From the NCBI RefSeq assembly GCF_011303755.1, contig NZ_CP049885.1:2884001-2948000 (forward strand): a stretch of DNA of 64,000 nucleotides, given 5' to 3'. The notes below the pieces were generated by a model. The model searched no databases and had not been told where the DNA came from. It saw only the letters and a list, made by a program, of their open reading frames with translations. Shown piece by piece: positions 30,608-42,424 of the stretch. This DNA comes from Acidovorax sp. HDW3. GTDB lineage: Bacteria > Pseudomonadota > Gammaproteobacteria > Burkholderiales > Burkholderiaceae_C. Within the stretch, counting starts at the first letter, position 1, and each line of letters begins with the position of its first letter. The translations under genes were made by a program, and so were the position numbers.

Positions 30608-31521
30608 TTGCGGCCTCCCTTGCGCGGCGGCGGCGGTGGCGGCTCGGGGCGCGGCGGCAGCGCCTGCACCTGGGGCGGCAGCAGCAGCACGTGGCGCACG
30701 CCGTCGCTGCGTGCCACCGGCGTGCAGTAGATGCGCGTGAAGGCCGAGTCGGCGCGGCGCTCGACGCGCTGCACATGCGCCACCGGCAGGCCGGGGGGAT
30801 AGACACCGTCGATACCGCTGGTGACGAGCAAATCGCCCTCTTGCACATCGGCGTTGCTGGGCATGAAGCGCAGCTCCATGCCCCCGCCTTGCTCGGCCTG
30901 CGGCTCGCCGTAGGCCACGCTGCGCGCGCCGGTGCGGGCATTGAGCACCGGGATGGCCTGGTCGCGGTCAATGAGCAGCGTGACCTCGCTCAGCAGCGGC
31001 AGCACCCGCGTCACCTGGCCGAGCACGCCGCGCTCGTCGAGCACCGGCGCCCCCGGCTCCACGCCGGCGAGCTGGCCTTTATCGACGATGACGCGGCGCG
31101 TGTACGGGTCGGCCGCGTCGTACACCACCTGCGCCGCCAGCGCCTGCGGCGCTACGCGCGCGCGCAGATCGAGCAGCGCACGCAGCTGGGTGTTTTCCTG
31201 GCGCAGCAAATCGGCCTGGTGCACGCGCTGGGCCATCTCGGTCATTTGCTGGCGCGCCTGTTGCGCTTCGTTCTGGGCGCTTTGCACCGAGCCGAAATAA
31301 TCGGCGCCGCGCTGCGCCAGCTGCACCGGCTGCAGCATCAGCCACTGCACCGGGTAGAGCACGGCTGCCACGGCCTGGCGCAGTGGGTCGGTGAGGTGAA
31401 AGCGGGCGTCCGCCACCATCAAAAACAGCGCCAGGGCGCTGTACAAAGCCCAGCGCGAGAGCGCCGACGGGCCTTGGTTGAATAGCGACGGCGCGCTGCG
31501 CTCCAGGGTGCCAAGGGGCAT
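30604..31521 (-). CDS. mreC: Rod shape-determining protein MreC
   Basis: 305 residues. One TM helix (about 24-42), a coiled coil (about 70-115) and two beta-barrel domains (YTRRVIVDKGQLAGVEPG, LLVTSGIDGVYPPGLPVA) as in the MreC family. The extreme C-terminus is Pro/Arg-rich (RPEPPPPPPRKGGRK), an unstructured tail. It links cytoplasmic MreB with periplasmic PBP2. Confidence 0.95.
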   Translation of the reverse strand: MPLGTLERSAPSLFNQGPSALSRWALYSALALFLMVADARFHLTDPLRQAVAAVLYPVQWLMLQPVQLAQRGADYFGSVQSAQNEAQQARQQMTEMAQRVHQADLLRQENTQLRALLDLRARVAPQALAAQVVYDAADPYTRRVIVDKGQLAGVEPGAPVLDERGVLGQVTRVLPLLSEVTLLIDRDQAIPVLNARTGARSVAYGEPQAEQGGGMELRFMPSNADVQEGDLLVTSGIDGVYPPGLPVAHVQRVERRADSAFTRIYCTPVARSDGVRHVLLLPPQVQALPPRPEPPPPPPRKGGRK

Positions 31522-31560
31522 AGGAAACCGCGCTCAGGAACGTGCGAGAACGAAAAAAAA

Positions 31561-32763
<1,203 letters not shown>

Positions 32764-32815
32764 TTACCGCCTTGGGCACAGCTTTACATCTGGTTTTACC
32801 CCCCTAATTTTTGCT

Positions 32816-33115
32816 ATGGCACTGACCCCCCAGGACATTGCGCGCATCGCCCACCTTGCGCGGCTGGAGTTGAGCGCGCCCGAGAGCGCGCTCATGCTCA
32901 CCCAGCTCAACGGCTTTTTCGGCATCGTCGAGCAGATGCGCGCCGTCGATACCAGCGGCGTAGCGCCCCTTTCGCACCCCGTGGCCGCCATCGAGGCCGT
33001 GACGCTGCGCCTGCAGGACGACATCGCCAGCGAGCCCGACCAGCGCACGGCCAACCAGCAGAGCGCGCCCGCCGTGGAAAACGGCCTGTTCCTCGTGCCC
33101 AAAGTGATCGAGTAA
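32816..33115 (+). CDS. gatC: Asp-tRNA(Asn)/Glu-tRNA(Gln) amidotransferase subunit C
   Basis: 99 residues from ATG 32816 ([20 protein letters not shown]), the standard size. It stabilises the GatA-GatB complex. The open frame runs far upstream through the divergent promoter and into mreB antisense, so the start was placed by the family N-terminus. It is 4 nt upstream of gatA. Confidence 0.95.
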   Translation: MALTPQDIARIAHLARLELSAPESALMLTQLNGFFGIVEQMRAVDTSGVAPLSHPVAAIEAVTLRLQDDIASEPDQRTANQQSAPAVENGLFLVPKVIE

Positions 33116-33119
33116 GCCC

Positions 33120-34610
<1,491 letters not shown>

Positions 34611-34612
34611 CC

Positions 34613-36058
34613 ATGACCGCGAAACTCATCCATGGCTACGAAGTCGTCATCGGCTTCGAGACCCACACCCAGCTCGCCACCCAAAGCAAGATTTTCAGTC
34701 GCGCCAGCACCGCCTTCGGCGCCGAGCCCAACACCCAGGCCTGCGCCGTCGATCTGGCCCTGCCCGGCGCGCTGCCGGTGATGAACCGCGAGGCCGTCAC
34801 CTGCGCTATCAAATTAGGACTGGCCCTGGGCTCGCACATTGCGCCCGAGAGCATTTTTGCCCGCAAAAATTACTTCTACCCCGACCTGCCAAAGGGCTAC
34901 CAGATCAGCCAGTTCGAGATCCCCGTGGTGCAAGGCGGCGAGGTGGGCTTCTACCTGGGCGAGGAGAAGAAAACCGTGCGCCTGGTGCGCGCCCACCTGG
35001 AGGAAGACGCGGGCAAATCGCTGCACGAAGAATTCCACGGCATGAGCGGCATCGACCTGAACCGCGCCGGCACGCCGCTGCTGGAGATCGTCACCGAGCC
35101 CGACATGCGCAGCACGGATGAAGCCGTGGCCTACGCCCGCGCGCTGCACCAGATCGTCACCTGGATCGGCATTTGCGACGGCAATATGCAAGAAGGCTCG
35201 TTTCGCTGCGACGCCAACGTCTCGGTGCGCAAGCCCGGCGCTCCGCTGGGCACGCGCCGCGAGATCAAGAACCTCAACAGCTTCAAGAACATGCAGCTGG
35301 CGATCGACTACGAGATCCGCTGGCAGATTGAAGAAATCGAGGATGGCCGCGCCATCCAGCAGGCCACCGTGCTCTTCAACCCCGACACCGGCGAGACGCG
35401 CGCCATGCGCACCAAGGAAGACGCGGCCGACTACCGCTACTTCCCCGACCCCGACCTGCCGCCGCTGGTCATCGCCGCCGACTGGATTGAGCGCGTCAAG
35501 GCCGACATGCCCGAGCTGCCGCAAGCCATGGCCGCGCGCTTCGTGCAGCAATACGGCCTGCCCGAGTACGACGCCACCACGCTGACGCAAAGCCAGGCCA
35601 TGGCCGCCTACTTCGAGGCCACGGCCCAGGCCTGCGGCCAGGCAAAGTTGGCGAGCAACTGGATCATGGGCGAGGTCTCGCGCCGCCTGAACGCCGAAGA
35701 AATCGGCATGGAAGCGGTCAAGGTGACCAGCGGCCAGCTGGCGCAGCTGATTGCCCGCATCCAGGACGGCACCATCAGCAACAACGCCGCGCGCCAGGTG
35801 TTCGAGGCGCTGTGGAGCGGCGAAGCCAGCGACGTGGACGCGGTGATCGACGCCAAGGGCCTCAAGCAGATGAACGATACGGGCGCGCTGGAGAAAATCA
35901 TCGACGAAGTGGTCGCCGCCAACCCCGACAACGTCGCCCAGTACAAAGCGGGCAAGGACAAAGCCTTCAACGCCCTGGTGGGCCAGGTGATGAAGGCCAG
36001 CCGTGGCAAGGCCAACCCGCAGCAGGTCAATGACCTTCTCAAGGCCAAATTGGCCTGA
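34613..36058 (+). CDS. gatB: Asp-tRNA(Asn)/Glu-tRNA(Gln) amidotransferase subunit B
   Basis: 481 residues from ATG 34613 ([20 protein letters not shown]). Typical motifs: [15 protein letters not shown]-like [35 protein letters not shown], and the C-terminal YqeY/helical tail. It activates and amidates the glutamyl or aspartyl group on the tRNA. Presence of gatCAB implies an indirect route to Asn-tRNA and/or Gln-tRNA. Confidence 0.98.
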   Translation: MTAKLIHGYEVVIGFETHTQLATQSKIFSRASTAFGAEPNTQACAVDLALPGALPVMNREAVTCAIKLGLALGSHIAPESIFARKNYFYPDLPKGYQISQFEIPVVQGGEVGFYLGEEKKTVRLVRAHLEEDAGKSLHEEFHGMSGIDLNRAGTPLLEIVTEPDMRSTDEAVAYARALHQIVTWIGICDGNMQEGSFRCDANVSVRKPGAPLGTRREIKNLNSFKNMQLAIDYEIRWQIEEIEDGRAIQQATVLFNPDTGETRAMRTKEDAADYRYFPDPDLPPLVIAADWIERVKADMPELPQAMAARFVQQYGLPEYDATTLTQSQAMAAYFEATAQACGQAKLASNWIMGEVSRRLNAEEIGMEAVKVTSGQLAQLIARIQDGTISNNAARQVFEALWSGEASDVDAVIDAKGLKQMNDTGALEKIIDEVVAANPDNVAQYKAGKDKAFNALVGQVMKASRGKANPQQVNDLLKAKLA

Positions 36059-36093
36059 AACCCGCACCCAGTCAGCGTGACGTGCTATCAAAA

Positions 36094-36123
36094 ACAAAGG
36101 CTCCCATTCGGAGCCTTTGTTTT
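36094..36123. terminator. Bidirectional terminator between gatB and the DUF4124-like gene
   Basis: An 11-bp stem ACAAAGGCTCC/GGAGCCTTTGT with a 5-nt loop (CATTC), flanked by T-runs on both strands. A GCTATCAAAAA fragment of the repeat family lies just upstream. Confidence 0.9.
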
Positions 36124-36142
36124 GAGAGTTTGATTTTCGTCT

Positions 36143-36811
36143 TTAGGGCTTGGGCATGTCCGGTGGCAGCGCCCGCGCCGCCCAGAGCTTGCGCAGCTGC
36201 ACCAGCTCGGCGTCAAAGCGCTGGTTGACGCGGCGTTTTTCCTGTGCCTGGTTGGCTACAAAGCGCTCCTGCTCGGCAATGTGGTCATCGTTCTCAGCCA
36301 CGGCACGGCGCAGGTGCATGGGGGCCTTGTTCGGGTCCTTTTTATAGAACTCCATCTCGCTGGCGAGCTTTTTGCGCTGTTCGAGCAGCTCCACAATGCG
36401 CTTTTGCGCCACCAGCGTGACCTCATCGACCTGCTCTTGCGCGGCTTCGCGCTCGGCGTCGTGCGCGGCCTGATCGGGGTAGCGGGCCATCAGGGCGCGC
36501 TCGCGCCGGCGTTCGTCGGCAATGCGCGCACGCTCTTCGAGCTCCTTGCGCCGCTGGGCCTCGCGCGCGACACGTTCCTGCTCGGTCAACGTCGGGCCCA
36601 GGCGCTCGCGCTCGGTGCCCGAAGGCCCGAGCACGCGCTGCTCGCGGTCGGTGCACTCGGCAATCGGGCGATCGGCCGTCAAGCGCCGACCCTTGGCGTC
36701 GGTGCAGGTATAGACGGTGCTCGTCGGAGCGTTCGTGCCCGGGGCCTGGGCCCAGGCGGGCAGCACCCCGGCACACAGCAGCAACCCCAGAATGCGCGCA
36801 AGCCAGTTCAA
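36143..36811 (-). CDS. DUF4124-like periplasmic protein with coiled-coil region
   Basis: 222 residues from a TTG at 36811, preceded by AAAGGA at a 7-nt spacing; no ATG gives a plausible signal peptide. The N-terminus (LARILGLLLCAGVLPAWAQA) is a Sec signal with cleavage after AWA-QA. The mature part starts with a DUF4124-like segment (VYTCTDAKGRRLTADRPIAEC) followed by a long Arg/Glu/Ala-rich helical region, likely coiled coil. Function unknown; a periplasmic scaffold is possible. It begins 1 nt after the pyrE stop, so it is cotranscribed with pyrE. Confidence 0.8.
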   Translation of the reverse strand: MNWLARILGLLLCAGVLPAWAQAPGTNAPTSTVYTCTDAKGRRLTADRPIAECTDREQRVLGPSGTERERLGPTLTEQERVAREAQRRKELEERARIADERRRERALMARYPDQAAHDAEREAAQEQVDEVTLVAQKRIVELLEQRKKLASEMEFYKKDPNKAPMHLRRAVAENDDHIAEQERFVANQAQEKRRVNQRFDAELVQLRKLWAARALPPDMPKP

Positions 36812-36812
36812 A

Positions 36813-37514
36813 TCAAGTCCTTTCGTCCACGCCGTAACGCTGGCGGTAGGCCAGCACCCGCTCGTGGTGGGCCTGCATCTCGGCACCGCCACGGGAAGAC
36901 AAGTAAAGCAATAAATCTGCCAGCTTGGCAATGGCACAAACCTGCAGCCCCAGCTGGTGGCGCACGTACTGCACGGCGCTGTGGGCCACATCGTGGCCAT
37001 TTTCTGTCGCCATTTCCTGGCGATCGAGGGCAATGACCACGGCATGGGCGGTGGCACCAGCGGCGCGGATCAGGGCGATGGACTCGCGCGCGGCCGTGCC
37101 AGCGCTCATCACGTCGTCGATGATGAGCACGCGCCCAGCGAGCGGCGCGCCCACCAGGGTGCCGCCTTCGCCATGGTCCTTGGCCTCTTTGCGGTTGTAG
37201 GCAAAGGGCACGTTCTTGCCCAGGCGCGCCAGCTCCACGGCCACCGTCGCCGCCAGCGGAATGCCCTTGTACGCCGGGCCGAACACCATGTCGAACTCCA
37301 TGCCGCTGGCCACAATGGCCTGTGCATAAAATTGCGCCAGACGGCCCATCTTGGCGCCATCGTCAAACAAGCCGGCGTTGAAAAAATACGGGCTCATGCG
37401 CCCAGCCTTGGTCTTGAACTCACCAAAGCGCAGCACGCCAGACTCCACCGCAAATTGCACAAACTCTTGCGCCAGCTCGTCTTTTGCTTGCGAGTGCGCA
37501 CCAACATCCACCAT
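36813..37514 (-). CDS. pyrE: Orotate phosphoribosyltransferase
   Basis: 233 residues from ATG 37514, with AAGGA 7 nt upstream. The PRPP-binding motif RVLIIDDVMSAGTA and the N-terminal FGEFKTKAGRMSPYFFN are diagnostic. It converts orotate and PRPP to OMP in pyrimidine synthesis. Its start codon faces that of the exonuclease gene at a distance of about 10 nt, so its promoter must lie inside that gene. Confidence 0.96.
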   Translation of the reverse strand: MVDVGAHSQAKDELAQEFVQFAVESGVLRFGEFKTKAGRMSPYFFNAGLFDDGAKMGRLAQFYAQAIVASGMEFDMVFGPAYKGIPLAATVAVELARLGKNVPFAYNRKEAKDHGEGGTLVGAPLAGRVLIIDDVMSAGTAARESIALIRAAGATAHAVVIALDRQEMATENGHDVAHSAVQYVRHQLGLQVCAIAKLADLLLYLSSRGGAEMQAHHERVLAYRQRYGVDERT

Positions 37515-37524
37515 GGGGAATTCC

Positions 37525-38328
37525 TTGTTCAAGTTAACCAGCCTCAATCTCAACGGCATCCGCTCGGCCAGCAGCAAGGGGCTGCAGGACTGGCTTGCCG
37601 CCGAGCGGCCCGATTGTATTTGTGTGCAAGAACTCAAGGCCCAGGCGCCAGATATGGCGGGCCGCTTCGAGCACCTGGCGGGCCTGGACGGACATTTTCA
37701 CTTTGCCGAGAAAAAAGGCTACTCCGGCGTCGGCATCTACAGCCGCCACACGCCCAGCGACCTGCGCGTGGGCTTTGACGGCGGCGAGTTCGACGCCGAG
37801 GGCCGCTACCTGGAGCTGCGCTTTGACAGCCCGCAGCGCAAGCTCTCGCTCATCAGCGCCTACTTTCCCAGCGGCAGCTCGGGCGAAGAACGCCAGCAGG
37901 CCAAGTTCCGTTTCCTCGCCGCCATCCGCCCACACCTGCTGGCCCTGGCGCGCGAGCGTGAATTCATTTTGTGTGGCGACATCAATATTGCGCACCAAGA
38001 AAAGGATTTGAAAAACTGGCGCGGCAACCAAAAAAACAGCGGCTTTCTGCCCGAAGAACGCGCCTGGATGACAAATTTGTTAGATGGCCGCAGCCCTGAA
38101 GGCCATTTGGTCGATGTCTATCGCCAGCTCCAGCCCGACACCACCGACGCTTGCTACACCTGGTGGAGCAACCGGGGCCAAGCCTACGCCAACAACGTGG
38201 GCTGGCGCCTGGACTACCACCTGGCCACGCCCGCCACTGCCGCCCTGGCGCGCACCGAGGCGATTTACAAAGGGCAGAAATTCTCCGACCATGCGCCCAT
38301 TACGCTGGCCTACGACCTGACGCTGTAA
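37525..38328 (+). CDS. xth: Exonuclease III family AP endonuclease
   Basis: 267 residues from a TTG at 37525 (read as MFKLTSLNLNGIRSA), which has GGGGA 8 nt upstream and gives the N-terminus usual in this family. The ATG at 37513 adds only MGNS, has no visible ribosome-binding site and would overlap the pyrE start codon. Metal/catalytic motifs seen: LNLNG, CVQELKA, GDINIAHQEKD, GWRLDYHLAT and the final SDHAPI. It repairs abasic sites in DNA. Single-gene unit. Confidence 0.92.
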   Translation: MFKLTSLNLNGIRSASSKGLQDWLAAERPDCICVQELKAQAPDMAGRFEHLAGLDGHFHFAEKKGYSGVGIYSRHTPSDLRVGFDGGEFDAEGRYLELRFDSPQRKLSLISAYFPSGSSGEERQQAKFRFLAAIRPHLLALAREREFILCGDINIAHQEKDLKNWRGNQKNSGFLPEERAWMTNLLDGRSPEGHLVDVYRQLQPDTTDACYTWWSNRGQAYANNVGWRLDYHLATPATAALARTEAIYKGQKFSDHAPITLAYDLTL

Positions 38329-38369
38329 TTCAGCCCCGGGTCAGCGAGCGACCCCACCATGGCCCTGCC

Positions 38370-40277
38370 ATGACAGCACCCACCCCTGCCCCCCAGCCCA
38401 TCCAGCGTCCCGCCAACCTCGAAGCCCTCTGGGCCCTGGTGTGCAACGACACGGGTGCGCCGCGCCAGACGCTGCGCCACCTCGGCCAGGCACTCATCAA
38501 CCACGGCCTGATCGACCAGGATCAGCTGCAGGCCGCGCTGCACGCCCAGGTGCAGCAGGCGCGTGCCGGGCGCCGGCGCCAGCTCGGGCAGCTGCTGGTC
38601 GATGAGGGCGCGCTCAGCCAGGAGCAGCTGCGCGGCGTCATCAGCGCCTGGCTGGGCCAGCACACCATAGACCCGGCCCAGCTCACGCCCGATCCGGCCG
38701 CCCTGGCGCTGGTGCCGCGCGCCACGGCGGAGCAAGAGCAGGTGCTGGCGCTGATGCTGCGCGAGGACACCATCGTCGTGCTGATGAACGACCCCTGGGA
38801 CAAGCGCCAGCTCGACCAGCTGCGCTTTTTGACGCAGCGGCGCGTGCTCCCGGTGCTCGCCGCGCCCGACACCCTGGCCCCCGCCATCGCCCGCACCTAC
38901 CGCGTGCTCGCCGGCGAGGGCCACAGCAAAACCAGCGCGCACGACCTGGCGGTCGATCTGGGCAGCAGCAACGAGACGCTGCAGACCGAGCGCGCTGACG
39001 TCGTCAGCGAGTCCGACAACACCCTGGTGCGCCTGGTCAACTCGCTCATCGCCGAGGCGATTGCGCAAGGCGCCTCCGACATTCATATCGAAACCGAACC
39101 CGCGCCGCGCAACGTGCGCGTGCGCCTGCGCATCGACGGCGCGCTGCGCCCCTACCTCGATCTGCAGGCGCGCTTTCGCTTTGCGCTGGTGGCGCGCATC
39201 AAGATCATGGCCGGCCTCGATATTTCCGAGCGCCGCAAGCCACAGGACGGCAAGATTGATTTTTCGCGCTTTGGCGGCGACAAGGTCGAGCTGCGCGTGG
39301 TCACCGTACCCACGCACCAAAACCTCGAAGACGTGGTGCTGCGCGTGCTCGCCAGCCACAAGCCACTGCCCCTGGAGCACATCGGCCTGAACACGCACAA
39401 CCTGGCCCTGCTGCGCAGCGCCGTGCACAAAAGCTACGGTCTGATCCTGGTCTGCGGCCCCACCGGCAGCGGCAAGACGACGACGCTGCACTCGGTCATC
39501 CGCGAGATCAACACCCCGGCGCGCAAAATCTGGACGGCCGAGAACCCCATCGAAATCACCCAGGAAGGGCTGCGCCAGGTCGAAGTCAACCCGCGCATCG
39601 GCTGGACCTTTGCCGCCGCCATGCGCAGCTTTTTGCGCGCCGACCCCGACGTGGTCATGATCGGCGAGATGCGCGACGAGGAGACGGCGGGCATCGCCAT
39701 CGAAGCCTCGCTCACCGGCCACCTGGTGCTGTCCACGCTGCACACCAACTCCGCCCCCGAGAGCGTGGCGCGGCTGCTGGAGATCGGCATGGACCCGTTC
39801 ACCTTCTCCGACTCGCTGCTGGCCATCCTGGCGCAGCGCCTGGTGCGCCGCCTGTGCACGCACTGCCGCCGTCCCGAACCCGCCAGCGCCGAACGCCTGC
39901 TGCCGCTGGCCGCGCAGTACCTGCAAAACTGGCCATTGCCGCCAGGCAACACCCCGGAAGCCGCGCAGCAAGCCCTGGTGCAGCAGTGGCTGCAGGCCCT
40001 GAGCGCCAACAACCAGCCACCCCAACAACCCCAGCTATGGCAGCGCGTGGGCTGCCGCCACTGCGACGGCTCGGGCTACAAGGGGCGCCTGGGCATTCAC
40101 GAGCTGATGGTCAGCGACGACGCCATCCGCCAGCACATCCGCCAGCGCGATGCGGCCCAGGACATCCGCGCCAGCGCCCTCGCCGCCGGCATGAAAACCC
40201 TGCGCCAAGATGGCATAGAAAAAGTGCTGCAGGGCCTGACCGACCTGCCCGAAGTGCTGGCAGCGGCCAATATGTAG
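38370..40277 (+). CDS. PilB/GspE-family secretion ATPase without visible partners
   Basis: 635 residues from ATG 38370. N-terminal MshEN-like domain (LGQALINHGLIDQDQL, RRQLGQLLVDEGALSQEQL), then the N2 domain and the AAA-like C-terminal ATPase with Walker A CGPTGSGKTT, Asp box and Walker B ADPDVVMIGEMRDEETA. A zinc-binding set of Cys is visible in LCTHC and GCRHC. It should power assembly of a type IV pilus or a type II-like secretion system. No pilin, PilC or secretin gene lies nearby; the ATG of the next gene is 37 nt away and unrelated. It could be the pilB of a system elsewhere or an additional paralogue. Confidence 0.9.
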   Translation: MTAPTPAPQPIQRPANLEALWALVCNDTGAPRQTLRHLGQALINHGLIDQDQLQAALHAQVQQARAGRRRQLGQLLVDEGALSQEQLRGVISAWLGQHTIDPAQLTPDPAALALVPRATAEQEQVLALMLREDTIVVLMNDPWDKRQLDQLRFLTQRRVLPVLAAPDTLAPAIARTYRVLAGEGHSKTSAHDLAVDLGSSNETLQTERADVVSESDNTLVRLVNSLIAEAIAQGASDIHIETEPAPRNVRVRLRIDGALRPYLDLQARFRFALVARIKIMAGLDISERRKPQDGKIDFSRFGGDKVELRVVTVPTHQNLEDVVLRVLASHKPLPLEHIGLNTHNLALLRSAVHKSYGLILVCGPTGSGKTTTLHSVIREINTPARKIWTAENPIEITQEGLRQVEVNPRIGWTFAAAMRSFLRADPDVVMIGEMRDEETAGIAIEASLTGHLVLSTLHTNSAPESVARLLEIGMDPFTFSDSLLAILAQRLVRRLCTHCRRPEPASAERLLPLAAQYLQNWPLPPGNTPEAAQQALVQQWLQALSANNQPPQQPQLWQRVGCRHCDGSGYKGRLGIHELMVSDDAIRQHIRQRDAAQDIRASALAAGMKTLRQDGIEKVLQGLTDLPEVLAAANM

Positions 40278-40313
40278 GCTGGCGCAGGCCGCCGAGCTGC
40301 AACAATCGCGCCC

Positions 40314-40958
40314 ATGCTCCACTACCACACCATCCCCGTCACCGCCTTCGCGCAAAACTGCTCGCTGCTGTGGTGCGACGCCACCGGCCAGGCCGCGCTG
40401 ATCGACCCCGGCGGCGACATCGAACGCCTGCAGGCCGAGGTGCAGGCGCGCGGCCTGACGCTGACGGCGCTGTGGCTGACGCACGCCCACATCGACCACG
40501 CCGGCGGCGCCGGCGCGCTGGCGCAGCAGCTGGCGCTGCCCATCATCGGCCCGCACCCGGGCGACCAGTTCTGGATCGACGGCCTGCCGCAGCAAAGCGC
40601 CATGTTTGGCTTTGCGCCCGCCCTGCCGTTCACGCCCACGCGCTGGCTGCACGATGGCGACAGCGTGCAGCTGGGCGAAGAAACCGTGCACGTGCGCCAC
40701 TGCCCCGGCCACACCCCGGGCCACGTGGTGTTTCACGCACCGCAAATCCAGCGCTGCTTCGTCGGCGACGTGCTGTTTGCCGGCAGCATAGGCCGCACCG
40801 ACTTCCCCCAGGGCAACCACCAGCAGCTCATCGATAGCATCGAGCAGCGCCTGTGGCCCATGGGCGACGACACCGTCTTCATCCCCGGCCACGGGCCGGA
40901 GAGCAGCTTCGGGCACGAGCGCCGCTACAACCCGTTTGTGGGCGGGCGCTGGGGCTGA
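40314..40958 (+). CDS. Metallo-beta-lactamase fold hydrolase (glyoxalase II-like)
   Basis: 214 residues. The zinc motif THAHIDHAGG (H57, H59, D61, H62) is followed by HTPGH and CFVGDVLFAGSIGRTDF, typical of the YcbL-type glyoxalase II relatives. Likely a cytoplasmic thioester hydrolase; the substrate is not certain. The repeat immediately downstream forms a terminator. Confidence 0.9.
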   Translation: MLHYHTIPVTAFAQNCSLLWCDATGQAALIDPGGDIERLQAEVQARGLTLTALWLTHAHIDHAGGAGALAQQLALPIIGPHPGDQFWIDGLPQQSAMFGFAPALPFTPTRWLHDGDSVQLGEETVHVRHCPGHTPGHVVFHAPQIQRCFVGDVLFAGSIGRTDFPQGNHQQLIDSIEQRLWPMGDDTVFIPGHGPESSFGHERRYNPFVGGRWG

Positions 40959-40963
40959 TTACT

Positions 40964-41015
40964 ATTATTTTGATAGCTGCTAGCGCTTTATACACAAGCG
41001 CTAGCAGCATTTTTT
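40964..41015 (+). repeat. Palindromic repeat, copy 5, acting as terminator
   Basis: A perfect 13-bp stem GCTGCTAGCGCTT/AAGCGCTAGCAGC (40976-41008), loop TATACAC, then ATTTTTT. It has the shape of a Rho-independent terminator and ends 1 nt before the ATG of the DMT permease gene. A TTTTGATAGC leader identifies it as a member of the family. Confidence 0.88.
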
Positions 41016-41888
41016 ATGCCCAAATTTCTGCCCATTGCTGCCCTTCTGGGCAACGCTTTTCTCTGGGGACTGTCGTGGTGGCCGTTTCGCACCATGCAGG
41101 GTGCGGGCCTGCACCCGTTGTGGGCCACGGCGCTGATGTACAGCCTCGCCTCTACAGCCCTGTGGCTGCTGCGCCCGGCGGCGCTGGCGCAGGTGCTGCG
41201 CGCGCCGGGGCTGTGGCTGCTGGCGCTGTGCGCCGGAATGACGAATGCCGCCTTCAACTGGGCCGTGTCCGAGGGCGACGTGGTGCGCGTGGTGCTGCTG
41301 TTTTACCTCATGCCCGCCTGGGCCGTGCTGCTGGCCTGGCGCTTTCTGGGCGAGCGCCCCAGCCCGGCCGCGCTGCTGCGCCTGCTGCTGGCCTTTGGCG
41401 GCGTGCTGCTGGTGCTGTGGCCGGCGCAGGGCGGGCTGCAGCAGCTGGCGCGCGCACTGCACCTGACGGACGCGCTGGCGCTGCTCGGCGGCTTCATGTT
41501 TGCCGCCACCAACGTGCAGCTGCGCCACCTGCAGCAGGTCAGCGCCGCGCCGCGCATGTTGGCCATGTTCCTGGGCTGCCTGGGCGCGGGCCTGCTGGGC
41601 GCGCTCGCCGGCAGCAGCGTTGGCCTGGTGCCGCCCTGGCCGGCCTTTGCCTGGGGCTGGATGGGCATTGCCGCACTGCTGGCGCTGGCGCTGATGGCGG
41701 GCAACTGGGCGCTGCAGTACGGCGCAGCGCGCCTGCCGACGAGCACCACCGCCCTCGTCATGCTGTCGGAGGTGCTGTTTGCCAGCCTGTCCTCGGTGCT
41801 GCTGGCCGGGGCCGCGCTGGCGCCGCGCACCCTCGCCGGAGGCGCACTCATCGTGCTGGCGGCGCTGCTGGCGGCACGCCGCGAGTAG
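41016..41888 (+). CDS. DMT superfamily permease (EamA repeats)
   Basis: 290 residues, ten TM helices in two EamA repeats. The first begins IAALLGNAFLWGLSWWPFRT, and the second includes NWALQYGAARLPTSTTALVMLSEVLFA. Probably exports metabolites such as amino acids; substrate unknown. The ATG directly follows the terminator hairpin of a repeat and no ribosome-binding site is visible, so its expression is puzzling. Confidence 0.9.
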   Translation: MPKFLPIAALLGNAFLWGLSWWPFRTMQGAGLHPLWATALMYSLASTALWLLRPAALAQVLRAPGLWLLALCAGMTNAAFNWAVSEGDVVRVVLLFYLMPAWAVLLAWRFLGERPSPAALLRLLLAFGGVLLVLWPAQGGLQQLARALHLTDALALLGGFMFAATNVQLRHLQQVSAAPRMLAMFLGCLGAGLLGALAGSSVGLVPPWPAFAWGWMGIAALLALALMAGNWALQYGAARLPTSTTALVMLSEVLFASLSSVLLAGAALAPRTLAGGALIVLAALLAARRE

Positions 41889-41938
41889 GCGGCGGCGCCC
41901 GCCAGCAGAAAACGCCGTCCGCCCCTACCATGGCGGCC

Positions 41939-42424
41939 ATGCAAAAACCCTACGACATCCTCATCGCCCCGGCCAGCGGCGCGCCCTACCCCCTGGCCCA
42001 GTACCAGGGCCGGGTGCTGCTCATCGTCAACACCGCCAGCGCCTGCGGTTTTACGCCGCAGCTCGCCGGCCTGCAGGCGCTGCACGAACGCTACGCGGCG
42101 GCGGGGCTGACGGTGCTGGGCTTTCCCTGCAACCAGTTCGCCGGCCAGGAGCCGGGCGACGCCGACGCCATCGCGCAGTTCTGCGAGCGCAACTACGGCG
42201 TCACCTTCCCGGTGCTGGCCAAGATCGACGTCAACGGCGCGCGCGCCGCGCCGCTGTACCAGTGGCTGCAGCAGCAGGCGCCGGGGCTGCTGGGCAGCCG
42301 CGCCATCAAGTGGAATTTCACCAAATTTCTGCTGGGCCGCGACGGCCAGGTGCGCGCACGCTACGCCCCCCAGACCAACCCCGAGAAATTGCAGGCAGAT
42401 ATCGAGCTGGCGCTTGCAGAATAA
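41939..42424 (+). CDS. Glutathione peroxidase family protein (Cys type)
   Basis: 161 residues from ATG 41939; an ATG three codons upstream (41930) is an alternative. Peroxidatic Cys36 (TASACGFTP), Cys64 and Gln66 in FPCNQF, a likely resolving Cys82 (FCERNYG) and Trp125 (KWNFTKF) follow the numbering of the thioredoxin-dependent Gpx proteins, so thioredoxin is the probable reductant. It detoxifies peroxides. The last codons (ELALAE) and the stop lie in the left arm of a palindromic repeat. Confidence 0.93.
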   Translation: MQKPYDILIAPASGAPYPLAQYQGRVLLIVNTASACGFTPQLAGLQALHERYAAAGLTVLGFPCNQFAGQEPGDADAIAQFCERNYGVTFPVLAKIDVNGARAAPLYQWLQQQAPGLLGSRAIKWNFTKFLLGRDGQVRARYAPQTNPEKLQADIELALAE

